Source: Bradyrhizobium genosp. L (GTDB taxonomy: Bacteria; Pseudomonadota; Alphaproteobacteria; Rhizobiales; Xanthobacteraceae). Taken from it: a stretch of 64,000 nt of DNA. The stretch's first letter is position 1, and each line of letters begins with the position of its first letter. Below the pieces are notes generated by a model that saw only the letters and a list, made by a program, of their open reading frames with translations, was not told the DNA's origin and searched no databases. The stretch covers positions 3,348,001 through 3,412,000 of the forward strand of contig NZ_CP061378.1 in the NCBI RefSeq assembly GCF_015624485.1. Reading direction: 5' to 3'. The translations under genes and the position numbers were made by a program. Shown piece by piece: positions 44,481 to 52,909 of the stretch.

Positions 44481-45911
44481 ATGGTCTCAAAATTCCGCGT
44501 TCGTCTTGCGATTGCCCTGGCGGCCGCGATGGCCGCATGGCCCGTTCTTGCGCAGGCCGCGCCGCCCGAGCCCGGCACGGTGACGCTCAGCGAGAAGACG
44601 ATCACCTGGAGCACGGTCAAATACGCGACCACGGACGATAACGGATTTGTCGAGGGCTCGCTCGACAAGAGCGTGATCGTCGATCGCACCTTCCGCGCCC
44701 GCGTGCTGGAGAACCGCTATCTCAAGGTCACCCTGGTGCCGGAGTTCGGCGGCCGCATCCTGTCCATCATCTACAAGCCGACCGGCCACGAGGAGCTCTA
44801 CCGTACCGAGGTCGGCGTGCCCTACGGCATGAAGGCCGGCAATTTCTACTACGATTGGCTGATGGTATATGGCGGCATTTTTCCGACCTTTCCGGATTCC
44901 GAGCATGGTCGCACCTGGCTCAAGCCCTGGGATTTTCGCGTCGTGACGCAGACGGCATCGGAAGTGACGGTGGCGATGTCGATCACCAATGATTCCGCGT
45001 ATGCCGCAGCCCCGAAGAAGTTCACGGGCGAGGCCGGGATCGCAGCAACCTATTATGTCACGCTGAAAGCCGATCGCGCCGCGGTCGATGCGCGCCTGGT
45101 GCTGAAGAACACGCAATCGAGATCGATCGAATACGAGTACTGGACGTGCACCGCGCTGGCGCCGGGGTCCGACCCGGAACATCCGAGAACCACGGCCGGT
45201 GCCGAAATCATCGCGCCGATCACGACCTACCTCACGCCGGATTGGTCGGCGAGCCTTGCCGAGGTCGACGCGCGCGCCGACGCGAACACCTATCGGTTTG
45301 AGAATCTGCGCTTCTTCAAGAACTGGCGGTCGTTGGGCATCGCCTATGCTGCGCCCGACATGCAGGGCGGCAATTTCTGGGGCGTGATCAATCACGACAA
45401 CGAAGAGGGGATCATCCGCATCGCCGACAACAAGGTGACGCGGGGCCTCAAGATGTGGACCTGGGGGTTTCCGTCGTTCACCGGTCAGGCCGACCCTCGC
45501 AAGGCGCCGAACGAGGCGCAGCCCTACATCGAGTTGTGGGCAGGCGTGTCGGATCGGTTCTTTCACAGCGCTCATTTTCCGGCGGCCGGCGAGATCTCGG
45601 TCGGCGAGACCTACAGCCCGACGGTCGGCATGAACAACGTGACGCAGGCGAATGAGAACGTTCTGGTCAATCTAGCTGCCGATCGATCCGCGGTGAATGT
45701 GCAGTTCTTCAGCGTGGCGCCGGCCGTGCCGCTTCGCCTGACGTTGAAACGCGGCGACGCGGTGTTGTTCGACGACACGGCGCTAGCGGACCCGAAGAAT
45801 GGCAATCGCGTGATCGCGCCGCTCCCGGCTGACGGCAGCGGGCCGGTGCGACTCACGATCGCGACCGCCGACGGCAAGGAGTTGATCGCAGCCGAGACGA
45901 TGGTGAAATAG
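44481..45911 (+). CDS. Exported DUF5107 domain protein
   Basis: 476 residues. The signal peptide is VRLAIALAAAMAAWPVLAQA. The mature N-terminal two thirds (VTLVPEFGGRILSIIYKPTG, NFYYDWLMVYGGIFPTFPDSEHG, FYEYWTCTALAPGS-like YEYWTCTALAPG, WGVINHDNEEGIIRI) fit the DUF5107 domain, a galactose-mutarotase-like fold found in carbohydrate-related proteins. A C-terminal beta-rich domain follows. Start at 44481 is chosen to begin the signal. Biochemical role unknown, sugar recognition likely. It converges on the tauE-like gene with only seven bases between. Confidence 0.75.
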   Translation: MVSKFRVRLAIALAAAMAAWPVLAQAAPPEPGTVTLSEKTITWSTVKYATTDDNGFVEGSLDKSVIVDRTFRARVLENRYLKVTLVPEFGGRILSIIYKPTGHEELYRTEVGVPYGMKAGNFYYDWLMVYGGIFPTFPDSEHGRTWLKPWDFRVVTQTASEVTVAMSITNDSAYAAAPKKFTGEAGIAATYYVTLKADRAAVDARLVLKNTQSRSIEYEYWTCTALAPGSDPEHPRTTAGAEIIAPITTYLTPDWSASLAEVDARADANTYRFENLRFFKNWRSLGIAYAAPDMQGGNFWGVINHDNEEGIIRIADNKVTRGLKMWTWGFPSFTGQADPRKAPNEAQPYIELWAGVSDRFFHSAHFPAAGEISVGETYSPTVGMNNVTQANENVLVNLAADRSAVNVQFFSVAPAVPLRLTLKRGDAVLFDDTALADPKNGNRVIAPLPADGSGPVRLTIATADGKELIAAETMVK

Positions 45912-45918
45912 AGCCCGG

Positions 45919-46647
45919 CTACGACGTCGCGGCCGACCACAGCAGCGACACGCCGGCGGCCAGCATGATGCCGTCCATGATCAGGCGGAACGCGTCGGGT
46001 TTCAGGTGCAGCACGAAGCGCTTGGCGATGAAGGCGCCCCCCATCAGCGAAGAGCCCGCGATCAGGCCCTTCAGCAGGACATCGGAGGTCAGCGCGCCGA
46101 AGCGCTCGAACGTCACGGACTTGCTGACATAGAGCCCGAGCGAGCTTGCCGCTTCGGTGGCGAGGAAGGCGCCCTTGGTGAGGCCGTAGAACAGGAACAG
46201 CGGCACGCTGAGCGGGCCGGTCGAGGCCACGATGCCGGTGAGGTAGCCGATCACGGCGCCGCCGATCGCCAGATGCAGCAGATTGGCCTTCAGGGCGTGC
46301 CGCGCCAGCCAGTGCCGCACCGGCACCATCGCGATCAGGAACGCACCGATCGCGATGTCGACCGTATGCGAGGGCAAAGCCAGCAGTGTCCGCGCGCCGA
46401 GCGCAGCGGCAGGGATGCCGGTGACGGAATAGGCGGCGCAGGCGCGCCAGTCGACATCGCGCCACCAGGCCAGGATGCGCGAGAAATTTGCCATCACGGC
46501 TGCCACCGCCATGATCGGCACCGCCTGCTTCGGCCCGAACTGATACACCAGCACCGGCATCAGCATGATCGACGAGCCGGTGCCGACGATCCCGGAAATG
46601 GTGCCGGCGATCAGGCCGACGATGAGGACGAAGACATAGCCCACCAC
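45919..46647 (-). CDS. TauE/SafE-family sulfite or sulfonate exporter
   Basis: 242 residues, about eight membrane helices. Family features are GTISGIVGTGSSIMLMPVLVYQFGPKQAV near the start, duplicated in the second half as IGGAVIGYLTGIVASTGPLS. Family members export organic sulfur anions or other small anions. The substrate is not indicated by the neighbours. Confidence 0.87.
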   Translation of the reverse strand: MVGYVFVLIVGLIAGTISGIVGTGSSIMLMPVLVYQFGPKQAVPIMAVAAVMANFSRILAWWRDVDWRACAAYSVTGIPAAALGARTLLALPSHTVDIAIGAFLIAMVPVRHWLARHALKANLLHLAIGGAVIGYLTGIVASTGPLSVPLFLFYGLTKGAFLATEAASSLGLYVSKSVTFERFGALTSDVLLKGLIAGSSLMGGAFIAKRFVLHLKPDAFRLIMDGIMLAAGVSLLWSAATS

Positions 46648-46770
46648 GGCAAAACTCCGGCGGCGCGCGATGCGCCTTGCGAGGGACAGCCCCAGTGTGG
46701 CCTCACGGCGCGAGTCGGCGCAAGGCGCTTGGCGGATCCATGACTCACCGGCCGTGCAACACGCTCAGGG

Positions 46771-46889
46771 GTCGTCCTGGCGAAAGCCAGGACCCATTAC
46801 CCCGACCATCAGTTGCTGCGACGCTGGGGCCGCGATCGCTTTCACGACCCGCTGCGGTGGTCATGGGTCCTGGCTTTCGCCAGGACGAA
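46771..46889. repeat. Inverted-repeat element, family B, copy 2
   Basis: About 119 bases with matching ends: GTCCTGGCGAAAGCCAGGAC on the left and GTCCTGGCTTTCGCCAGGAC on the right, with ACCCAT and ATGGGT directed inwards. The centre is unlike copy 1 at 15900 but has the same length and also contains GCTGGGGCCGC-like text. It lies between tauE-like and xthA genes. Confidence 0.82.
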
Positions 46890-46927
46890 AGCTGGGGATG
46901 TGGCGCGGAGCAGGAGCGCAATGCCCC

Positions 46928-47698
46928 TCACTTCAGCAGCACCCACGCCGGCGCGTGGTCGCTCGCACCGTCCTCGCCGCGGACATCGCGATCGACGCCG
47001 GCCTTCTTCAGCCGCGCGGCCACCGCGGGGCTGAGCAGCAGGTGATCGAGCCTGAGCCCGGCATCGCGCGACCAGCGATTGCGCTTGTAGTCCCAGAAGG
47101 TGAACATCGGCTCATCCGGATGCAGGGTGCGGATCGCGTCGCACCAGCCCTGATCGACCAGCGCCTTGAATGCGGCGCGGCTCTTCGGCTGGATCAGCGC
47201 GTCCTTGTCCCAGGAGCGGGTCGGATAGATGTCGAGAGGCGTCGGCGCGACATTGTAGTCGCCGGCGAGCACGACCGGGACGTCCTGCTTCAGAAGGGCC
47301 GCCGCATGCGCGCGCAGCCGCTTGAACCAGGCGAGCTTGTGCTCGAATTTCGGCCCAGGCTGCGGATTGCCGTTCGGCAGATAGAGGCTGGTGATGACGA
47401 TGCCGCGCACGGCCGCCTCGATGTAGCGCGCCTCGTGGTCGTCGCGCGCGCCGGGCAGGGTGTTGCGGATCAACACCGGCTCGGCCTTGCGTGCGAGGAT
47501 CGCGACCCCGTTCCAGGTCTTCTGTCCGCGCCACACCGCGCCATAACCGGCCTTCTCGATCGCAGCAAACGGAAACTCGGCGTCGCTGGCCTTCAGCTCC
47601 TGCAGGCAGACGACGTCGGGCTTCGCCGCCTTCATCCAGCGCAACAGGTTCGGCAGCCGGCGATTGATGCTGTTGATGTTGAAGGTCGCGATCTTCAT
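46928..47698 (-). CDS. xthA: Exodeoxyribonuclease III
   Basis: 256 residues, family length. The endonuclease/exonuclease/phosphatase motifs are KIATFNINSINRRLPNLLRW, CLQELKAS (metal Glu), GDYNVAP (Asp and Asn) and the C-terminal RLDHLLLS and ASDHAPAWV with the catalytic His. It repairs abasic sites and removes 3'-blocking groups. It follows alr in the same orientation with a 30-base gap. Confidence 0.93.
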   Translation of the reverse strand: MKIATFNINSINRRLPNLLRWMKAAKPDVVCLQELKASDAEFPFAAIEKAGYGAVWRGQKTWNGVAILARKAEPVLIRNTLPGARDDHEARYIEAAVRGIVITSLYLPNGNPQPGPKFEHKLAWFKRLRAHAAALLKQDVPVVLAGDYNVAPTPLDIYPTRSWDKDALIQPKSRAAFKALVDQGWCDAIRTLHPDEPMFTFWDYKRNRWSRDAGLRLDHLLLSPAVAARLKKAGVDRDVRGEDGASDHAPAWVLLK

Positions 47699-47728
47699 GG
47701 AGAGCAGCGATCGCGCATGCGCATGCGG

Positions 47729-49039
47729 TTAGCCCGCCGGCAGCGGCGGCGGTGCAGTGGGTGCAGCCGGCAGCGCCGGAGCTTCCGGCAATGCCGGAGG
47801 TGCCGCGGCAGCATCTGCCGGCTTGGCAACCGGCTCGTTCTTGGCGACGACGGCCTCGTCCTGCGGCGCGACCGCATCGCCGCCCTTGTAGATCCGCACG
47901 AAACGGCGGCCGAGGCTGGTCAGCACCTCGTAACCGATGGTGCCGAAATGGTGCCCGACCTCATCGACGGTGATGCCTTCGCCGATCAGCGTCACCATGT
48001 GGCCGCGGCGCACGACATTCTTGTCGAAATCGGTGATGTCGACCGCGATCAGATCCATCGAGACGCGACCGGCGACCGGGCAGCGCTTGCCGGCGACCAC
48101 GACCTCGGCGCCGCGGGTGCCGTCATTGGCGCTGGCGGCGCGGAAATAGCCGTCGGCATAGCCGGCCGCGACGATCGCAAGCCGGGTCGGCCGCCGCGCG
48201 GTCCAGGTGCCGCCATAGCCGACGGTCTCGCCGCGGTCGATATTGCGGATCTGCACGATGCGCGCCTTGAGGTCGACCACGGGCTGCATCGGGTTATCGG
48301 CCTCCGGCGTTGGGTTGACGCCGTAGAGCGCGGCTCCGGGCCGCACCATGTCGAACTGGAAGTTGGAGCCGAGGAACACGCCGGAGGAATTCGCCAGGGA
48401 CGCCGGCACGCCGGTGAACAGGCTCGCGATCTCGCGGAAGGCCGTAAGCTGCTTGGCATTGGCGGGATTGTTGAGCAGCTCGGCGGAGGCGAGGTGGCTC
48501 ATCACCAGCGTGATGCCGTGGTCGCCGGCATTGATGCGCGGGATGATGCCCTGCGCCTCGGTGACGGTGAGCCCGAGCCGGTTCATGCCGGTGTCGATAT
48601 GGATGGCAGCGCCGCCGGCCCAGCCGGAGCGGCGGCAGAACACGTCCCACTCGGCGAGTTCGTTGAGATCGCCGATCACGGGCTTGCAGTCGATCTTGGC
48701 GTAGGCATCGCCGGTCTGCTGGAAGAAGCCGCCGAGCGAATACACCGTCGCTTGCGGCGCCGCCGCCCGCACCACGGCCGCCTCATCGACATTGGCGACG
48801 AAGAAGGTCTTGCAGCCGGCCCTGGCGAGCGCGCGCGCCACCGGCTCGGCGCCGCAGCCATAGGCATTGGCCTTGACCACGGCGGCGCATTCGGCCGGCA
48901 CCGCGGTCTTCTCGAGCTTGCGCCAGTTGGTGATGATCGCGTCGAGGTCGACGGTGAGGATCCCGGTGGCGGCCGGATGGGCCGCCAGCAGATTGGCTTC
49001 GGGCGTCAGCTGCGATTTCACGTCGGTGTTGATGCTCAT
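47729..49039 (-). CDS. alr: Alanine racemase with Ala/Pro-rich C-terminal tail
   Basis: 436 residues, about 50 longer than usual. The PLP Lys is in AVVKANAYGCGAEPVA (about 55), the second catalytic residue Tyr in VGYGGTWTARR region, and GVNPTPE and IDTGMNRLGL are conserved. It converts L- to D-alanine for peptidoglycan. The last 45 residues (KPADAAAAPPALPEAPALPA) are Pro/Ala-rich and likely disordered. It lies between dnaB and xthA, all on the minus strand. Confidence 0.93.
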   Translation of the reverse strand: MSINTDVKSQLTPEANLLAAHPAATGILTVDLDAIITNWRKLEKTAVPAECAAVVKANAYGCGAEPVARALARAGCKTFFVANVDEAAVVRAAAPQATVYSLGGFFQQTGDAYAKIDCKPVIGDLNELAEWDVFCRRSGWAGGAAIHIDTGMNRLGLTVTEAQGIIPRINAGDHGITLVMSHLASAELLNNPANAKQLTAFREIASLFTGVPASLANSSGVFLGSNFQFDMVRPGAALYGVNPTPEADNPMQPVVDLKARIVQIRNIDRGETVGYGGTWTARRPTRLAIVAAGYADGYFRAASANDGTRGAEVVVAGKRCPVAGRVSMDLIAVDITDFDKNVVRRGHMVTLIGEGITVDEVGHHFGTIGYEVLTSLGRRFVRIYKGGDAVAPQDEAVVAKNEPVAKPADAAAAPPALPEAPALPAAPTAPPPLPAG

Positions 49040-49090
49040 GCGTCAGTTGTACGCGCCGCGCTTGCAGCGTTCAACCGCGCCGAAAACGCC

Positions 49091-50593
49091 TTAGTACCCG
49101 CGATCGGGAACCTGGCCGTCCGGCGCGAGATCGCCGAACCGGGTGACGCTGGCCTCGAAGTGCAGGTCGACGGTGCCGGTCGGGCCGTGGCGCTGCTTGC
49201 CGATGATGACTTCGGCTTTGCCATGGGCGAGGTCCATGTCCATCTGCCACTTCTCGTATTCCGGCGTACCCGCGCGCGGCTCCTTGTTGGCGAGGTAATA
49301 TTCCTCGCGGTACACGAACAGCACCACGTCGGCGTCCTGCTCGATCGAGCCGGATTCACGCAGGTCGGAGAGCTGCGGTCGCTTGTCGTCGCGGTTCTCG
49401 ACCTGACGCGAGAGCTGCGACAGAGCGATGATCGGGACGTTCAATTCCTTCGCCAGCGCCTTCAGGTTGGTGGTGATCTCGGTGATTTCCTGGACGCGGT
49501 TGTCGTTGCCCTTCTTGCCCGAGCCCTGCAAGAGCTGGATGTAGTCGATCACGATCAGGTCGAGGCCCTTCTGCCGCTTCAGGCGGCGGGCGCGGGCGGT
49601 GAGCTGCGAGATCGACAGGCCGCCGGTCTCGTCGACATAGAACGGCAGCGATTGCAACTCGATCGAGCAGTCGCGGATCTTCTCGAAATCGAGCTCGGAA
49701 ATTCCGCCGCGGCGGATCGAGCTCGAGGGGATGCCGGTGCGTTCGGCGAGAATACGGGTGGCGAGCTGCTCGCCGCTCATTTCGCAGGAGAAGAAGCCGA
49801 CCGCGCCGCCATTGACCGCCTTGGTGGTGCCGTCAGCCTGCACTTCGGGCACATAGGCCTTCGCGATGTTGTAGGCGATGTTGGTGGCAAGCGAGGTCTT
49901 GCCCATGCCGGGACGGCCGGCGAGGATGATGAGGTCGGACGACTGCAAGCCGCCCATCTTGGTGTCGAGGTCGCGCAGGCCGGTCGAGATACCCGACAGC
50001 TTGCCGTCGCGCTGGAATGCCTTGGCGGCCATGTCGACCGCAACCGTCAACGCCTGGGCGAAGCGCTGGAAGCCGCCGTCATAGCGGCCGGTCTCGGCCA
50101 GCGAGTAGAGCTGCCGCTCCGCGTCCTCGATCTGGGCGCGCGGCGCGAAGTCGACCGGCGCGTCATAGGCGACGTTGACGATGTCCTCGCCGATCTGGAT
50201 CAGGTTGCGGCGCAGGCTGAGGTCGTAGACGGTCCGGCCGTAGTCCTGGGCGTTGATGATGGTGGTCGCTTCGGCGGCGAGCCGCGCGAGGTATTGGCTG
50301 ACCGTCATGCCGCCGATATCGACGTCGGCCGGCAGGAAGGTCTTCAGCGTCACGGGGGTCGCGACCTTGCCCATCCGGATCAGGGAGCTTGCGGTCTCAT
50401 AGATCGTCTGATGCAGCGGCTCGAAAAAATGCTTCGGCTCCAGGAAGTCGGAGACCCGGTAGAACGCATCATTGTTGACCAGGATCGCGCCCAGCAGACC
50501 TTGTTCCGCTTCGATGTTGTGCGGCGCACTTCGATAGCCCGGTGCCGTGGCATCGGTGGCGAGCTTGTGGACGTTCGAATCAATCAAGGCCAT
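49091..50593 (-). CDS. dnaB: Replicative DNA helicase
   Basis: 500 residues. The N-terminal domain (PHNIEAEQGLLGAILVNND) is followed by the RecA-like motor: Walker A GRPGMGKTSLATNIAYN (about 210), FFSCEMSGEQLATRIL, DLIVIDYIQLLQG (Walker B) and the arginine finger region ALSQLSRQVENRDDKRPQL. The start is the ATG at 50593; a TTG two codons earlier is possible. dnaB-alr-xthA share a strand, and the region upstream is 290 bases without genes. Confidence 0.95.
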   Translation of the reverse strand: MALIDSNVHKLATDATAPGYRSAPHNIEAEQGLLGAILVNNDAFYRVSDFLEPKHFFEPLHQTIYETASSLIRMGKVATPVTLKTFLPADVDIGGMTVSQYLARLAAEATTIINAQDYGRTVYDLSLRRNLIQIGEDIVNVAYDAPVDFAPRAQIEDAERQLYSLAETGRYDGGFQRFAQALTVAVDMAAKAFQRDGKLSGISTGLRDLDTKMGGLQSSDLIILAGRPGMGKTSLATNIAYNIAKAYVPEVQADGTTKAVNGGAVGFFSCEMSGEQLATRILAERTGIPSSSIRRGGISELDFEKIRDCSIELQSLPFYVDETGGLSISQLTARARRLKRQKGLDLIVIDYIQLLQGSGKKGNDNRVQEITEITTNLKALAKELNVPIIALSQLSRQVENRDDKRPQLSDLRESGSIEQDADVVLFVYREEYYLANKEPRAGTPEYEKWQMDMDLAHGKAEVIIGKQRHGPTGTVDLHFEASVTRFGDLAPDGQVPDRGY

Positions 50594-50700
50594 GGACAAG
50601 TTTATTCTTCTGATTTCGGCGTTGCTGCGACTTTCGGGAGCGGGGCGGCGATCAAGCGCCAGCCGGGCTCGAAGCGAAAGGACGGATGTTGCTTATGCAC

Positions 50701-50726
50701 GATTCACACAACGTGGTGTGTGAATC
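50701..50726. promoter_or_regulatory. Perfect 10-bp inverted repeat upstream of dnaB
   Basis: GATTCACACA-ACGTGG-TGTGTGAATC, about 110 bases upstream of the dnaB start in the 291-base gap 50594-50884, with no T-run on either side. It may be an operator or an RNA hairpin in the dnaB leader. I saw nothing else in the gap. Confidence 0.5.
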
Positions 50727-50884
50727 CGGAACAGCGGGATGCATTCCGCTTGACGGGGTTTTGTCCTGTTAAGGGCGGGATCGAGCCGGTCGGCGATGTC
50801 GCAGGCAAAATTCCGACGCAGCCTGAACCTTTTTGCGGGCCGACGGACCCACCGAAAGGTGAGGCGGTTAAAGGCGTCGGTTCC

Positions 50885-51007
50885 TCAGATCAGAATAAGG
50901 AAGGCCAGCGCGATCAAGGCGGCCACCACACCGGTTGCGATCAGGGCGTAGTCGGTCGCGATATCGCGCTGCGGGTCCAACATCGTCTGGTGCGTTTCTC
51001 GGGCCAT
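50885..51007 (-). CDS. Small membrane protein (40 aa), faintly Flp-pilin-like
   Basis: 40 residues: a polar N-terminus of about 18 (MARETHQTMLDPQRDIATDY) followed by one hydrophobic helix ALIATGVVAALIALAFLILI. The ATDYALIA step resembles the ATAIEYGLIA processing region of Flp-type pilins, but the conserved Gly before it and the usual pilin length are lacking. No pilus assembly genes are near. A modest AGG-containing site precedes the ATG. Real expression needs proof. Confidence 0.45.
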   Translation of the reverse strand: MARETHQTMLDPQRDIATDYALIATGVVAALIALAFLILI

Positions 51008-51140
51008 GGCGGACACCTACGACAGTCCGAGCAGGGTCTCTGTGAACTAGATCACACGCGCCGCATTTTCTTTGCGGCAGGTTGGCGGGAACGACCCGGC
51101 GGATTCCGGGTTGTCTACGCTCAAAGAAGATACGGTGACC

Positions 51141-51362
51141 ATGGCGCAGCAGTTTCAAACACCGCGGATCCAGATGGGCCGGGCAGGGCAGCTCGACCGG
51201 CGCTGGCTCGCGGGTCTGATCGACGCCATGGAACAGACCGCCCGTCCCGAGACGCGCAGTGCTCCGTGCGACGCCAAGCTGATCTTGGCCGCCAAGGCCC
51301 ATCTGGCGCGTCCGGCCGCGAGCTTTGCCCATTGCGGGTCAGCCTACAGCCTGCGGAACTAA
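51141..51362 (+). CDS. Small hypothetical protein (73 aa)
   Basis: 73 residues: QFQTPRIQMGRAGQLDRRWL, AGLIDAMEQTARPETRSAPC, DAKLILAAKAHLARPAASFA. Helical and basic, without signal peptide or known domain. The start is the ATG at 51141. Support is its codon bias and position as a stand-alone frame between the small membrane protein and the cyclopropane synthase gene. Confidence 0.5.
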   Translation: MAQQFQTPRIQMGRAGQLDRRWLAGLIDAMEQTARPETRSAPCDAKLILAAKAHLARPAASFAHCGSAYSLRN

Positions 51363-51395
51363 CCGCTCCAGCCCTTTCCGAAACGACGAGCCGAC

Positions 51396-52649
51396 CTATT
51401 CGCCGGCGAGCTGCAGCCGGGGTTTAGCGGCGGCTGCCTCCTGGAGGCGCAGCCGGGCCTCGTCGCGGCCGATATAGTCGCGGGTGATCGGCACGACGCC
51501 CTGGCGCTTGGTGAGCTGCAGCTGGAAGTTCATCATGTTCTGCATGCGGAACGACATTTCCGAAGCTGCCAGATAGAACTCCCACATCCGGGCAAAGCAC
51601 TCGTCATAGAGCCGGACGGCCTCTTCGCGACGCGCCATGAAGCGGTCGCGCCATGCCTTGAGCGTCTCGGCATAGTGCAACCGCAGGATCTCCATGTCGC
51701 AGATCAGGAGGCCTGCCTTCTCGATGGCGGGCATCACCTCGGACAGCGCCGGAATGTAGCCGCCCGGGAAGATGTATTTGCGGATCCAGGGGCTCGTGAC
51801 GTCGGGGCCGGTCGAACGGCCGATCGAGTGCAGCATCATGATGCCGTCGTCGCTCAAGAGCTCGGCGCAGCGCTTGAAGAAAGTCTCGTAGAAGTCGACC
51901 CCGACATGCTCGAACATGCCGACCGAGACGATGCGGTCGAACGGGCCGGGAATGTCGCGGTAATCCTGCATCAGGAACCGGGCCGACTGCGACAGGTTGC
52001 GCTCGGCGGCGCGGGCATTGGAAATCTGCAATTGCTCGGTCGAGAGCGTGACACCGGTGACGTCGGCGCCGGTCATCTCGGCCAGATAGAGCCCGAGCCC
52101 GCCCCAGCCGGAGCCGATGTCGAGTACGCGCTGTCCGGGCTCGATCAGGAGCTTGGCCGCGAGGTGGCGCTTCTTGGCGAGCTGGGCGTCGTCCAGCGTC
52201 GCATCCGGAGTCTCGAAATAGGCGCAGCTGTATTGCTTGTCGGCGTCGAGAAACAGCGAGTAGAGGCGGCCGTCGAGATCGTAGTGGCGGGCAACATTGT
52301 TCCTGGAGCGGCCGCGCACATTGAGCTGCTGGGCGTGGCGCCCGAGAAACCGCAGCCACGCCTGCAGTCTGGCAAAGTTCGGCAGCATGGCCGCCTGGCC
52401 CATCAGGACCGCCAGCACATCGGCGATGCTGCCTTGTTCCACCACGAACGTGCCATCCATATAGGCTTCGCCGAGATACAGCTCTGGATCGAGCAGAATT
52501 CGGGCTTCGGCACCACTGGTCGTAAATCGTGCGGCAGCTGGTACGCCGGTGCCATCACCGCACGTGAATCGGGCGCCGTTCGCGGTCGTGAACGTGATCG
52601 AGCCGCGACGAATGAAACGCCTGAGGAAAAATCGCAACAATCGGTCCAT
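51396..52649 (-). CDS. cfa: Cyclopropane-fatty-acyl-phospholipid synthase
   Basis: 417 residues. The SAM-binding motif I is VLDIGSGWGGLGLYLAEM (about 185), preceded by ARHYDLDGRLYSLFLD and QYSCAYF and followed by VGMFEHVG and the C-terminal GGYIPALSEVM and YAETLKAWRDRF, all as in Cfa. It adds a methylene group across double bonds of membrane lipid acyl chains. A start at 52649 is preferred over a longer frame to 52724. It is transcribed divergently from the cytochrome-like gene. Confidence 0.9.
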   Translation of the reverse strand: MDRLLRFFLRRFIRRGSITFTTANGARFTCGDGTGVPAAARFTTSGAEARILLDPELYLGEAYMDGTFVVEQGSIADVLAVLMGQAAMLPNFARLQAWLRFLGRHAQQLNVRGRSRNNVARHYDLDGRLYSLFLDADKQYSCAYFETPDATLDDAQLAKKRHLAAKLLIEPGQRVLDIGSGWGGLGLYLAEMTGADVTGVTLSTEQLQISNARAAERNLSQSARFLMQDYRDIPGPFDRIVSVGMFEHVGVDFYETFFKRCAELLSDDGIMMLHSIGRSTGPDVTSPWIRKYIFPGGYIPALSEVMPAIEKAGLLICDMEILRLHYAETLKAWRDRFMARREEAVRLYDECFARMWEFYLAASEMSFRMQNMMNFQLQLTKRQGVVPITRDYIGRDEARLRLQEAAAAKPRLQLAGE

Positions 52650-52909
52650 CGAAGCACCAACGGAACGGCAACTGCACACGCCCGGCACAACCGGAGCCGA
52701 GCGCTCCAATGTGTTCCCAAGCAATATCTAGGCATCGAAGCGGACTGGACTATTGCGTTTGGGACAAAGCCGATATTCCGAAATGTGACAATTCCGTGCA
52801 TGCGTCACGGACGCGCTTCCATTCGCCCGATAATCGGATAAAAGGTGACCCGCCGCCGGCCGGTCCACGTGACGCTGGCGGCGATTCCGGAATCTGGAGA
52901 TTGACGGGA

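Noticed and set aside
46670..51427. Very long open frame on the plus strand (over 1500 codons) opposite xthA, alr and dnaB
   Set aside because: It is antisense to three well-supported genes. High GC3 removes stop codons on the opposite strand; the predicted protein is Arg/Asp/Gly-rich with no domain.
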